From Capsaspora owczarzaki ATCC 30864 (taxonomy: Eukaryota; Opisthokonta; Filasterea): a stretch of DNA of 64,000 nucleotides. The stretch lies in assembly GCF_000151315.2 (NCBI RefSeq), contig NW_011887309.1, positions 104,006 through 168,005 on the forward strand, read 5' to 3'. Within the stretch, counting starts at the first letter, position 1. The number at the start of each line of letters is the position of its first letter. Below are positions 25,296-36,954 of this stretch, piece by piece. A program made the translations under genes and the position numbers. The notes below the pieces were generated by a model. The model saw only the letters and a program-made list of their open reading frames with translations. It did no database searches and was not told the DNA's origin.

Positions 25296-28200
25296 ATGCG
25301 CTTTCAGTTGATTGCTGGGCTCGCATTGATCCTTCTGCTGCTTGTCGCTGTTTCTGACTGCGATGCTGTGCGACTGAAGCCACCCGCGCGAGGCAAAGCA
25401 GCGTCCAAGCCACAGACTCAGACTCAGACTCAGACTCAGACTCAGACTCAGACTCGGGCTCAGGATCAGCCGCTGGAACAGCCGCCGCAGCAGCGCCACG
25501 CTCTGACTGAGTGCGATCGCAGCCCCGACGAGTCGTTCAGGTGCGATCTACCACCACTTGAGCTATGGATTGAGCTATGGATTGAGTTGATGTCACTCGT
25601 GATATTAATGCATATTGGGTTGCGCAATTTCTTGTGTGTGTGCGCAGTGCGGCTGGAGCTCGATGGTACAAGGCCGGAAACATTGCAAGTTCCCAACCAA
25701 AACTGCTACCAAACCATTGGCAGTATGAAGAGACGAAACGAGGAACAGATGTAGTAACATTGATCATGGTTGTGGACTCTTGTTAATTGGAATAGGACGC
25801 GGCGATTCAGTGCTATGGCGACGAGGCAAAGGAAAACCCAACGCTCGGCAGCATGATTCAACTTGGTAAGGCATCGCACTGCTCTTTCCAGTGTACTAAC
25901 AACTGTGAACCCGCTCTCTGACTGTGCCTGAAACTCCATTAGGCCAAGCGCTGCTCGTTGGACAACGATTGAACGACGGAGAAGCAATTCTCACACAAGC
26001 GCTGGACGAGGCGAGAAAGGCCGCCGAATCGGAGCCTGACGCGCTGCGACCTGCAAGTGCGGGAGGCAAGCTCATGGCCACGATTCACCACTCGCTGGGC
26101 AAGGTCTCGTACTTGAAAGGACAGCACCAAGAGGCCCTCGGGCACTTCCGCAACGCGACGCTCTTGGATCCTGCCAATGCCGAGCACTCGTTGCTGCTGG
26201 CCTCCATCCAAGCATCGTATGGCGACAAAAAGTCTGCTCTTGAAATCTACAAGCGCGCCATCCTGCTCAATCCAAAGTCTGTCCTCGCCCTGACCAACGC
26301 TGCCCAGCTGGCGCTCGAACTCGGCGATGCCAAGTCCGCGTATGACTATGCCCTTCGTTCCGTCAAGATCGACCGCACAAACACGCTTGGATTTATCAAC
26401 TTGGGCGCTGCCCTTCGACGGCTGCAAAAGCACAAGGCGTCGTCGGAGGCGTTCGACAAGGCGCTGCTCTCAAACTCGACCAACGTGCACGCAATTGGCG
26501 AATCCATCATTGCAAAAATGTTCCTTGCAGACCACGATGCAGTCGAGCAAAGGCTGCCAGAGCTGCGAACGTTGCTTCTGCAACAGATTCGTCACACTCT
26601 GGACGCGCTTGAAAACCGCGCAATCACTGGGTCGGACCAAACGCAAAAGGCCCTGCAGCAGCTGGCCGTGCCGCCATTCAACCTGATGTACTTTGATATT
26701 GTGCCCGAAATTCTGCGAGACTACTCGGCGGCCTTTGCTGCCATCGAGTCTCGCAACACCCAGGCCATTCGCTACAAACTTGCTGCAGCTCGCATTGACG
26801 ATCTGCATTCGCTCAGTCCTTCCGCGCGCTCTGCCTTATCGCAGCAACGTATTCATGTTGGCATCATTAGCGCTGACTTTTACAACCATCCGACGTCGCA
26901 TCTACTGTACTTTGTGCTCAGTCAGCTCAACAAGGACCGGTTCCATGTCACGGGCTACAGCACGAGCCCCTACGAAGATGCCTGGACTGAGAAGATGCGC
27001 AGCGTGTTGAATGGCGGCGTGGTCTCTGTCCATGCCATGTCACCTGCAGAAGCAACAGCCCGCATTGTCGCTGACAAGACGGACATTCTGCTTGACATGA
27101 TGGGGTACTCGAGCGGCGCTCGCCCCGACATTATTGCCTGCAAACCTGCGCCTATTGTTGCGTCCTACTTGACGTACTGTGGCACCTCTGGGTCGACAGA
27201 AGTCGACTACACCCTGTGCGATCGAACCACCTGCCCATCCAAGCTCGTTCCATCGTTTCTCATCGAGCGAGTCGTGACTCTGCCGACGGGTTTGTACCCA
27301 CCCGCGTGGTTTCGGGCGTCTGAGGTCTATCCTCCCGCGCGTAAGTTTGTCTGTTATTTTGGAACGGAAAGGATTGTGGCAGCGAAGACTCACCTGTTTG
27401 GGTGGGCGCTGTGTTCTCTTTGCTTTGTTTTTGGTTTGCGTGTGGTTGCTTGCGTTTGCTTGTTTGCTTGTTTGCTTGTTTGGCTACCAGCGGAAGATGT
27501 TGTTGCCAAGAAAACAGAGCTTGGCCTGCCAAACGACGGTGCATTCACTTTTTGCTCGCTTGGACCGGTACGTCAATCCGAGATGCGCAAATCGAGATGC
27601 GTGGAGGCGTTTTTCATTCTAGATCTTGCTATTTACTTTTGTGTGCCTCTGTTTTGCTCAGATCTTCAAAGCCAACAAGAGCACGGTACACTCGTGGATT
27701 CGAATCCTCAAACAAGCTCCCGAAGCGCGGCTCTGGGTTATTGCCCATCCCAATGATGCAGGTAACTTTGGGCATCGTCATCACTGCACAACGCTTTGCG
27801 ATTTCATCTCTGCTCACTTTGAGCTTTTCGCCAACACTTGTAGCTGCAAACTTTCGTCGGCTTGTTGCCGAGGCACAAGTCGAAGCGCAAGTCATCCTCA
27901 CGCCTCGATTGGAACGAGAGGACTTTCTCGAGTACGCACCCTCCATGTGCGACCTCTTCCTCGACACGCTGCCATACAACGCTCACACTACAGCGTCGGA
28001 AATGCTGACGGGCGGACTTCCCGTTTTGACGCAAGCGGGCCAGACGCGATGTGGACGGAGCGCGGCCGGCATGCTGAGCAGTGCGTCGCTGGATCAGTTC
28101 ATCGCAACATCAGCGGGACTGTACGAAGCGATGGCGGTGGAGTTTGCGACCACGGATGCTGGTCGAGCCAAAGTGTTGGCGGCACGCCGCTCGTTGCTTG

Positions 28201-28478
28201 CAGGACGAACCGCGCTCGCCCAGAGCCTCACCAGGGACGCGGACGAGCTTTCCCCAGATGCGTTTGACGATGTTCCGCGCTTTTTCAACGTGCCACAGCA
28301 TGCGCGTGGTCTGGAGGCGGCGTTCGAAACGATGCAGTCGCGTTATTTGCGCGGATTGAAGCCTATCGACTTTGAAGTCACCGAGTCGGACTTGCAAGAC
28401 GCTGAAGAGAAGGCTCACCAAGCCAAGCATGCGAGCACCAGTGACGACCGTACAGCCACTGCACGAAGCGAGCTGTAA
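25296..28478 (+). CDS. GT41-family (OGT/SPINDLY-type) glycosyltransferase with N-terminal signal sequence
   Basis: Seven exons (25296-25540, 25648-25684, 25796-25865, 25943-27340, 27491-27567, 27662-27761, 27844-28478) sum to 2562 nt, giving 853 residues. TPR repeats lie at about residues 80-250: one spans exons 2-3 (ARWYKAGNI/DAAIQCY), followed by LGKVSYLKGQHQEALGHF and ALRRLQKHKASSEAF. The catalytic region starts at HVGIISADFYNHPTSHLLYF, containing the His seen in OGT. It continues with ILLDMMGYSSGARPDI, FCSLGPIFKANKST (Lys at the UDP-binding position) and LFLDTLPYNAHTTASEML, giving both GT-B halves. Oddly, it begins MRFQLIAGLALILLLLVAV, a convincing signal peptide or anchor, then a Thr-Gln repeat. 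Known OGT/SPY enzymes are nucleocytoplasmic, so a secretory location would be unusual. Donor sugar (GlcNAc or fucose) cannot be told. Intron 2 has a GC donor. The gene lies 214 nt upstream of GFM2. Confidence 0.85.
25413..25455 (+). repeat. Coding CAGACT repeat (Thr-Gln)n
   Basis: About seven copies of a six-base unit encode alternating Thr and Gln, just after the signal-like N terminus of the GT41 protein and before its TPRs. Confidence 0.92.
25685..25795 (+). other. Probable GC-AG intron in the GT41 gene
   Basis: The exon ending GGAAACATT is followed by GCAAGT, a strong non-canonical GC donor, and the intron ends AATAG. Joining here restores a textbook TPR (WYKAGNI + DAAIQCYGDEAKENP) and keeps the frame into the next exon. 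The only nearby GT donor (after CTCGATG) does not preserve the frame. Confidence 0.75.
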
Positions 28479-28692
28479 CAACCGCCAGACGTCCAGTACA
28501 ATCTAACAAACAAACACAAGCTCATCTTCGCTTTGCTGATTTTTGTATCCTGTTGCATCCTGTTGTATCCTGCTATTGTTAAATTTTCACCCTTGTCTTT
28601 TTTTTTTGTTGCATTTACTCCCCCATTTTCTGAGATTGTCCCCAATCTCAGTCTTTTTGTTTCTGCTTCCCGCCAAGACACTAGAAGCGACC

Positions 28693-31600
28693 ATGTTCCA
28701 CCGCGCAGTCGCTCGCGCGCCACCCGCGACTCTGCTCCTCCGAACGCTGACGCTGGCTGCTGTGCGATCATCGTCATCATCGTCATCGTCGTATCAGCAC
28801 TTGCAATGCTCAGTCCGCTCCACAGTGGCGACGACCGCAGCTGGACGCGAGCCTCGTGCGAACTTGCACATGTCCGCGAGCAGCCGCTTGGCGATGGCGA
28901 CCAACGCATCAGCCGCCGCCACTCGCAATCCCAATGCAACTGCACAGACGAGCTCATCTCAGGCGTCGGCCGGCGGTGGTGGTGCTGCTGCCCGCGGCGG
29001 TGCTGCCGGTGGTGGCAAGTCCAGCGCTCAGACTGCTCAGACTGCTCAGAATAGTCAACTTGCAGACTCGCTCCCGCGAACCAGAAATATGGGCATCATT
29101 GCGCATATTGACGCTGGCAAGACGACGACCACCGAGCGCATGCTGTTCTATGCTGGCGTTACTCAAGCACTCGGAGGTTTGTACCGAGATCGGATTTCCT
29201 CAGAAGCATTGGAGCTCTCAGCAAAAACTCATCACCATGATTGTTGTGGAAATTCACTTGACGTTTTGGTAGATGTCGACGACGGCAACACAGTCACGGA
29301 TTATATGAAACAAGAGCGCGAGCGAGGCATTACCATCAAAGCGGCTGCCATCACCTTCCACTGGCAGGATCACCGAATCAACCTCATTGACACGCCCGGC
29401 CACGTTGATTTCACCGTCGAGGTGGAGCGATCCCTTCGTGTATTGGTAGGTGGATGGTTGCTTTTTGTTTAGTTTTGTTTTGTTTCGAGATTTTTTCGTT
29501 TGTTGGTTGCCCCTTGCTCACTTGAAGGCCGCTGTATGGTAGGATGGAGCGGTAGCCGTGTTTGACGCGGTTGCGGGCGTACAGGCGCAAAGTCTGACAG
29601 TGTGGCGACAGGCAAACCGGTACTCTGTTCCGCGAATTGCCTTTATCAACAAGATGGATCGTGAAGGAGCAAACTTTGCGAAAGCGATCGAAAGCATGGA
29701 ACGGAAATTGGGCGCCGTCACCCTGCCCATCCAGCACCCGCTTGGTCAATCGGGAAACTTTCGAGGGATTGTCGATTTGGTCGAGCTCGAGGCCGCGGAA
29801 TGGAAGGGCGATGATGGCAGCACGCCAACGTACACACGGTTGGCACCAGCGACGCTCGAGCAAGCCCGCAAGCGGTTGTCAAATGCCGACATTCTGGAAG
29901 TGCTACACGCGCGCCAACGGCTTGTCGAAAAGCTGGCCGACGTGGACGATCGCATCGCCGAGCTCATGCTCTCGGAACCCGATGACGCCGAAACCTCGTC
30001 GAGCGAGATTCGTGAGCTCCAAGCAACGCTGGGGCTCGAGTCCAGTGAAGGGAACTTTGCCATTTCTGGAGCAGAGCTGCGCGCGGCCCTGCGCCGAGTG
30101 ACCATCGCCAACCGTGGCGTTCCAGTTCTCTGCGGCTCGTCCTACAAGAACAAGGGCGTGCAGCCACTTCTCGAGGCCGTGTGCGACTACCTTCCCTCAC
30201 CACTCGACCGCCCACCCATCGAGGCGGTTGCGGTAGACACGCAACAACTGCAATTAGTCAAGGCAGATCCTACAGGACCACTCTGTGCGCTCGCTTTCAA
30301 AATTATTCACGATCGGCAGCGCGGTCCCTTGACACTCTTCCGCGTCTACTCGGGCGTGTTTGACAAGAATGTTCCTGTTTACAATGCAACCCGCAAAACG
30401 CGCGAACGTATCAACAAAATCTATCAAGTCATGGCGAACGAGTACCGGGAGGTAAACACGGTGGCAGCGGGCAACATTGGCATTGGCGTGGGCTTCAAGG
30501 AAACGGTGACTGGCGACACGATTGTTGCAGCATTTGGCGGTGCTCCCAAGCTGCACCTCAAAGGATTGACCATCCCCACACCCGTCTTCTTCTGCCGAGT
30601 GGAACCAGCGACCTCCGCCGATCAACCGGCGCTCGACCACGCTCTCGCATGCTTGCAGCGCGAGGATCCTAGTTTCCGATCCTTCTTTGACGGCGATTCC
30701 GGCCAGCAGGTGATGAGTGGCATGGGCGAGCTTCACCTCGACATTATTCGCGACCGCATTCAACGCGAGTACAATGTGGCCGTGTCTGTTGGCCCCGTCC
30801 AGGTGTCCTACCGCGAGTCTATCGGCAGCGCCACGACAAGGCAGTTTTCGTTCGACCGTGTGATTGGAAACCGTCGATGCCTTGCTTCCATCAAGCTGGA
30901 GCTTCTCCCCGCTCCCGCCATCGGCCAACCCAAGTTGTCTGTCGACAAGGTGCCCGATCACTTGCTTCCATCGAGTTCCAGCACTGCGAGTGTTTCTGCG
31001 AAAGAGTTTGCCGGTTCCCGGGCGCTGTCCGCTTCCTCTGCGAATACTCAAAGCTCCACCACCAGTCCCGATGCAGCGTCGGCAACATCCTCCTCCTCCT
31101 CCTCCTCCTCCTCCTCCTCTTCCACGGCAAACCTTTCGTCGACGGACGCCGAGGTCGTAACGCTCGCTTCGCTTGCTGATGAACTGCAGCACTTGGTCGT
31201 CCCGCCTTCGGCCAACCTCAGCATGACCGAGCTGCTCAACGCTCTCCGAACCGGCGCCGATTTGGTGTTTGGTCGCGGCACATTGCTGGGCTTCCCATTC
31301 ACCGACATGCATGCCCGCGTTCTCGCCGTCGAGGTCAACACGGATTGCTCGAGCAGCGCGCTCACCACCTTCTTTTGCGAGGCGCTCACCAGCTGCATTG
31401 AAAAGTCCGACCCGTTCCTGCTCGAGCCCTTGATGCAAGTTCAAGTGACGGTCGATGGCTCGCATATGGGCAGTGTCATGTCCGACCTCACCGGGACACG
31501 TCGCGCCATCATTTCCGGTGTGGAAGTGTCGGATGTCGACAGCACGAACGTCATTGTCGCACAAGTGCCCTTGGCGTGCATGGTCGGCTACTCGACCAGC

Positions 31601-31735
31601 CTGCGCACTCAGACGGCGGGCACTGGCGCCTTCTCTATGGAGTTTTCTCAGTACGGTCGGCTGCAAGGCGACGAGTTTATCAAGGTGATGCGCCAATTCC
31701 GCGGCGAGTTTTACGGCCGCGAGCAAGAGCAGTGA
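28693..31735 (+). CDS. GFM2: Mitochondrial elongation factor G2 (ribosome recycling)
   Basis: This translational GTPase works with RRF to split mitochondrial ribosomes after termination. Three exons (28693-29176, 29273-29445, 29543-31735) sum to 2850 nt, giving 949 residues. The Ser/Ala/Arg-rich first ~125 residues fit a mitochondrial targeting sequence plus a low-complexity linker. GTPase motifs are complete: [15 protein letters not shown] (G1), QERERGIT (G2), DTPGHVDF (G3) and NKMD (G4). Then come [20 protein letters not shown]-type domain sequence, domain II, and [11 protein letters not shown] in domain III. Domain IV is interrupted by a Ser-rich insertion near 31000-31150, including a run of about 12 Ser. 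[11 protein letters not shown] plus [10 protein letters not shown] favours the EF-G2 subtype over EF-G1. Size is above the usual ~780 residues because of the leader and the insertion. Confidence 0.9.
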
Positions 31736-32071
31736 GCTCATGTGTGCTGATTGCGTGTGTATTCTGTCGTAATTTGTAATTGATCGAGCTTTTCATCCAC
31801 ACGAGTGAGCGAGTTGGAGTAGCTTCCATCGACATAGGGGAATTCGGAACCAAACGAGCACCGCTTCATCATGCACCTTCAATCCATTGAGTTCTTTGTC
31901 CTTGTGTATGATGGGTCTCTTCTTGATTTACACTTTTCAGTTTGCTCTGTCTTTTCTCAGACAAAATAGCTCAGTCCTTCATTTTCAACTCGTCGTCGTC
32001 GTCCAACCATCGACCTCCAACTCCCAACTTCCTGCTTCTCTTGTTTTTTCTGTCCTAGTTTCCATTCCTAA
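31736..32071. other. Intergenic GFM2-GPN2 (tandem)
   Basis: Contains the GFM2 3' flank and the pyrimidine-rich GPN2 upstream region (about 31960-32065). No extra gene is seen. Confidence 0.6.
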
Positions 32072-33365
32072 ATGCCGTTCGGTCAGCTTGTCATTGGCCC
32101 GCCGGGCTCTGGCAAGTCGACGTACTGCCGCGGGGTGCAGGAGCACTTCCACGCCCGCCGTCCGCACGCGCGCACGGTACATGTGGTCAATCTGGACCCA
32201 GCGAACGACGCGCTGCCGTACACGCCTGCAGTCGACGTGTCCGACCTCGTCCGCCTGCCCGAAGTCATGGAGCGGCTCAAGCTCGGACCCAACGGGGCGC
32301 TCATCTACTGCATGGAGTTCCTGCAGCAGAACTTTGACTGGCTCTGCGCCAAGCTCGAGCCGCTGTGCACCGACGACGCCTACTTTCTGTTTGACTGCCC
32401 TGGCCAGGTCGAGCTGTACACGCACAACGACGCCGTCAAGGAGCTCACCCAGAAGCTCGACAAGGCGCTCAAGTTTCGGGTGTGTTGCTGAGATTCAGAC
32501 ACAAAATCTGAGATTTGGAGGGGGAAATGGATGTGGAATAATTGTACTGACTCGCTCCCCTTGCTCGTTGACAGCTCGCAGCAGTGCATTTGGTCGACTC
32601 GCATTACTGCAGCGATCCCGCAAAGTTCATTTCGGTGCTGCTGACGTCGCTCGCGACCATGCTGCAGATCGAACTTCCACACGTTAACGTACTTTCAAAG
32701 ATTGATCTCATCGAGCGATATGGTCAACTAGGTAAAGGCGATACATGCTGATTTGGTTTTGCGTTTCTGCTGCTGTTTTGTTTGTTTCCTTGTGGCTGCA
32801 ACGTCCACATTTGCTGACTCGACGCTGTCTCGGTGTTTGATACTCTGCAGCATTTAATTTGGAATTTTACGCAGAGGTACTCGATCTGTCAAAGTTGTTA
32901 AACCACCTTCAGGACAATCCGTTCGCGCAACGTTACAAGAAGCTGAATACCGCTCTATGCGGTCTGATTGAAGACTATTCTCTGGTGACATTCTCAACCA
33001 TGAACATCCAAGTACGTTCGTTGTTGCGCGACTGGATCTCAAAGGTGAAATGTGGCAGAAAGCTCATCACCTTGCCTGCTTAATCGCAGAATCCTGATAG
33101 CATCACTCGATTGATGAAAACTATCGACAAGGCAAACGGCTACGTCTACGGCGGTCTTTCTGAAGGCAACGATTCGATCTTTGACGTGGCCGTCGCCGCC
33201 GATTTCCAATACACAAAGTAATTGTCATTCCCCTTGTGTGTTGTATTTTTAAAGGCACCTTGTGCTCACCTGTGAGATGGTTTTGCTTGTAGATTCATGG
33301 CCGACAACGACCAAATGAATGAATTTATGATTGGCGACGACGACGTGGATGAAGAGTGGGACTAG
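32072..33365 (+). CDS. GPN2: GPN-loop GTPase 2
   Basis: GPN2 is a cytoplasmic GTPase needed for RNA polymerase II assembly and nuclear import, and acts with GPN1/GPN3. Five exons (32072-32479, 32575-32731, 32851-33011, 33090-33217, 33293-33365) sum to 927 nt, giving 308 residues, the family's usual size. The P-loop is [11 protein letters not shown], and the GPN signature is in [15 protein letters not shown]3 is [14 protein letters not shown]. The G4-like segment is [14 protein letters not shown], and [14 protein letters not shown] is also typical. The acidic C terminus ends DDDVDEEWD. The 3' end converges with CPTP, 71 nt away. Confidence 0.95.
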
Positions 33366-33436
33366 TCCGTTTTGTGCACTTTGTATCATACATCGCTTTC
33401 TTTGTGAGCAAACCCGACGACTCGCTTGGCCAATTT

Positions 33437-34543
33437 TTATGGCAAGGAATGAAGATCGTGCGTTGTGTACAGCCCGTTGATGTGGTCGTACATGGGCCGA
33501 ACGCTGGCAACGATGCGCTTCAGATAGGCAATGCCGTCGTCGCGAGAAACGTCCAACCTCCGAATGAGCTCGGACAAGGACGGCAGCGTGTACAGAGCGA
33601 GGTTGACTGCCGATCGCACTGCCCAGCCGTGGTGCTTCGACAAGGTGTTTGCGTATGCCTCGCCTGCCAGGGTTGAGCACGCTGCGTCCTCCTTGGCCTC
33701 AATCATGCGGTCGAAAAAGGCCAGAATAAACTCTAAGAAGTACGTGCCAAGCAGCGAGTCAGCATCAAAAACGATCAATGCAGCAGCTTGACACAGTTGA
33801 GGAGTAGCTTTTTTTACCGAGTGCTCGATTGAGTCGGAGCAGCGTGCGGCTGCCAGACCTGAGACCGCCGCTGCTGGTTGTGTCGGTCAGATTGTTCTCG
33901 AGCTCGTGACGAAGCATCCCGTCCAACGTAGAGTGCGCGTTCTCGCGCAGTTCGTGGTGCTTGCGCAGAATGTCAATCTTCTCGACCACGTCTGCCGTGA
34001 CGAACTTGAACGCCTGAGCCGATTGAGCAGATTGAGCAAAATGAGCAAAGTTTCACCTTTCCAGCGCTGTGCATCGTTCGTTTCTCAATTTCAAAATCAC
34101 GATTTGTTTTTGTGCCTCGGTTATCTTTCTTTGCGTTTTCTTCCGTCCGAGTCGCTCAGAGTAGGGAAGACAAGAAAGGAAGCCGTCTTGTCGGCTTTGT
34201 TCCTCCCACTCAACTTCCCCCATCCACCACCACCCCCAATGCTCCACAATCAAACCACATAAAACCACACGCTCATCCCATGTTGTGTTGCTTACCCTTC
34301 CGAGATGGTCAAACACCTTGGACAGCTCAAAGTAGGCGTCGAGGAACGGGATTGTCTCAATCTCGTTCGCTGCTTTGCCTGCGTGCGTGTCGACGCGCTC
34401 GAACATGTCGACGACCTGTTGGGAGTGGACAATGAGCATGGGCCGTGAGTATTCATTTTTGGGTCAAACGCGAAGAGGGAGGGAGGGGGGGACAGTGAAG
34501 CAAGCAGAAGGACCTTTGGGAAGCTAAATGGCTCGGCTGCCAT
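33437..34543 (-). CDS. CPTP: Ceramide-1-phosphate transfer protein (GLTP fold)
   Basis: CPTP moves ceramide-1-phosphate between membranes in the cytosol. Four exons (34543-34514, 34415-34296, 34013-33818, 33732-33437) sum to 642 nt, giving 213 residues, close to human CPTP. The GLTP-fold helices are clear: FLDAYFELSKVFDHLG, FKFVTADVVEKIDIL, RTLLRLNRALEFILAFFD and AYANTLSKHHGWAVRSAV. The head-group motif is D-x-x-x-K with R-x-x-x-R-type spacing (RTLLRLNRAL), as in the phosphate-binding CPTP subgroup. GLTP itself has D-x-x-x-N plus Trp. The end (LYTTHDLHSLP) resembles CPTP. The first splice donor is GTCCTT, so exon 1 (MAAEPFSFPK) is the weakest part of the model. Confidence 0.88.
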
Positions 34544-34898
34544 TGTGAAACCGGGATGCAGTTGAAATAATGACTGCCTGGATTCAAGATGGACGGATGA
34601 AGAATAGATGGAATGAATGAATGAATGAATTGTTGAACGCTGTCAGGCTCAAAGAGACATAGCAACATTGAAGCAAAAAGCCGGTCAAACGATTTTGAGT
34701 GGTGAAATCGTCGCCCTGTCTTTTTCATTTTCAGAATCGTCCAAATTTCAAATGCAATCTTAATATTGAATGACTCGTCTTTGGCATCCTCCACTCAATG
34801 CGTCAAAACTGAAAACACCCTTTCCAATCATTTTCCAATGCAAATCCAGTCATTTTTTTTGTTATTTCTTTTTTTTTTTTTTTTTTTTTCAATATCGA
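34544..34898. other. Divergent region CPTP / NDUFV1
   Basis: 355 nt between divergent starts. A long T run (about 34871-34889) lies directly upstream of the NDUFV1 ATG. A tetranucleotide-like ATGA/GAAT run is near 34612-34631. No gene is seen. Confidence 0.6.
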
Positions 34899-34989
34899 AT
34901 GCTGCGGCTGATCGCTTCTCCAGCATCGCGCTCTGCCCTCGCCAATGGTGCGTCTCCCCCCACCCCCCACCCCCACCTCCCTTCCATCC

Positions 34990-35031
<42 letters not shown>

Positions 35032-35115
35032 CTGTCTCATCTCGCTCTTCCTCCCGCTTTGTCATTCTTCTCTTCTTTCCAATGGTTTTCCATTGAAATT
35101 TGAGATCGCCTCTTT

Positions 35116-35147
<32 letters not shown>

Positions 35148-36954
35148 TTTTTTTGTTTCTCTTTGAGCTCGCTTTACTGACTGACTGACTGTCCTACTGT
35201 CCTTGCTGTGCTGTCTCCTGATGTTCTGATCCGATTCATGGACTGCTGGCTGGTGCTCTTCGTTGTTGCTTTTTGCTCCCGTTCGTCCCCGTTTCAATGC
35301 GTTTCAATGCTGTTCCAGCGCGTGGCATTGCGACGGCGGCGCCTGCACTCAACGCTGCTGCCGCTGCTGCGACTGCTGCGACTGCCAAGCCGCCGCGCAC
35401 GTATGGCAACCTCAAGGACTCGGACCGCATCTTCACCAACCTGTATGGCCGCCACGACTGGGGCATCAAGGGCGCGCTCGCTCGCGGCGACTGGTACAAG
35501 ACCAAGGAAATCCTCCTCAAGGGCCATGACTGGATCCTCAACGAAGTCAAAAAGTCGGGTCTCCGTGGACGCGGCGGTGCTGGTTTCCCTTCCGGCTTGA
35601 AGTGGAGCTTTATGAACAAGCCGTCGGACGGCCGGTGAGCAAAACAAACCGCTGCATGGATGACTCGCGCTTCCTCTTTCTCTCGTGTTGCTCTTGGTTC
35701 TTGTGCGAATGCCCAAAGATCCAGTTAGGGGGGTGGGGCGAGAGATTGATTTGTGACTGTCTCGATTGTCCCCAGTCATCGATGCTTCATCTCACTCTTA
35801 TTATTTTCTTTTCTGTTTTTTCGCTTGTTTGCTCAATTTTGGTGCGCAGGCCAAAGTACCTCGTCGTCAACGCTGACGAGGGTGAACCAGGCACCTGCAA
35901 GGATCGCGAAATTATGCGCCACGACCCCCACAAGCTGGTCGAGGGCTGCTTGATTGCCGGTCGCGCAATGGGCGCTCGCGCTGCGTACATTTACATTCGT
36001 GGCGAGTTTTACAACGAAGCTTCCAACATGCAAGTCGCCATCCACGAGGCGTACAAGGCTGGCTTCCTCGGCAAGAACGCGTGTGGTAGCGGCTATGACT
36101 TTGATGTCTTTATGCACCGTGGCGCTGGTGCCTACATTTGCGGCGAGGAGACTGCACTCATCGAGTCGCTCGAAGGCAAGCAGGGCAAGCCGCGCCTGAA
36201 GCCCCCGTTCCCCGCTGATGTCGGTGTCTTTGGCTGCCCCACCACCGTCGCCAACGTCGAGACTGTGGCCGTGGCACCCACCATCTGCCGACGCACTGGC
36301 GAGTGGTTTGCCTCGTTTGGCCGCGAACGCAACCAGGGCACCAAGCTGTTCTGCATCTCGGGCCAGGTCAACACACCAGTCACAGTCGAGGAGGAAATGT
36401 CCATCCCCCTGAAGGAGCTCATTGAGCGACACGCCGGCGGCGTCATTGGCGGCTGGGACAACCTGCTCGCCATTATTCCCGGCGGCGCCTCCGTCCCGCT
36501 GCTCCCCCGCAAGATTTGCGACGACGTTCTCATGGACTTTGACGCGCTCAGGGACGTGACCAGTGGTCTTGGTACCGCTGCCGTCATTGTCATGAACAAG
36601 CAATCCGACGTTATTCGCTGCATTTCTCGTCTGTCCGACTTTTACAAGCACGAGAGTTGCGGTCAGTGCACACCATGCCGCGAAGGTGTCGGCTGGCTCG
36701 CCAAGATCATGAAGCGCTTTGTTGACGGCAACGCCAAGCCTGCAGAGATTGACATGATTGAAGAGCTCACCCGCCAAATTGAAGGCCACACTATCTGCGC
36801 ATTGGGCGACGCTGCTGCCTGGCCCGTCCAAGGCCTTATTCGCCACTTCCGCCCCGAGATTGAGTCTCGCATTGCCACCTTCCAGCAACAAAAGCAAGAG
36901 GCCAAGCAACGGCATGCGGCTGAAAAGGCTGCCAAGCTCCAAGCTACTGCATAA
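34899..36954 (+). CDS. NDUFV1: NADH dehydrogenase flavoprotein 1 (complex I 51-kDa subunit)
   Basis: This subunit binds NADH, FMN and the N3 [4Fe-4S] cluster at the tip of the complex I matrix arm. Three exons (34899-34947, 35319-35634, 35850-36954) sum to 1470 nt, giving 489 residues. The N terminus [19 protein letters not shown] is a mitochondrial leader, followed by an Ala-rich stretch. FMN/NADH motifs are [35 protein letters not shown] and [19 protein letters not shown]. The cluster ligands are in [12 protein letters not shown] plus the downstream Cys in [16 protein letters not shown]. Intron 1 carries a CT repeat (about 34991-35030) and two long T runs (35111-35154). Confidence 0.96.
34991..35154 (+). 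repeat. (CT)n and poly-T tracts in NDUFV1 intron 1
   Basis: A CT dinucleotide tract at about 34991-35030 is followed by two T runs at 35111-35154, all inside the first NDUFV1 intron upstream of the exon-2 acceptor at 35318. Confidence 0.85.

Noticed and set aside
30254-31741. 495-residue frame antisense to GFM2
   Set aside because: Mirror of the codon bias in the GFM2 exon; no recognisable domain, and the plus strand has all EF-G motifs.
34613-34794. Possible extra exon upstream of CPTP
   Set aside because: The four-exon model already gives 213 residues, close to human CPTP, and the upstream frame lacks conserved sequence.
35833-36942. 369-residue frame antisense to NDUFV1
   Set aside because: By-product of the NDUFV1 coding exon; the plus strand carries all FMN, NADH and cluster motifs.
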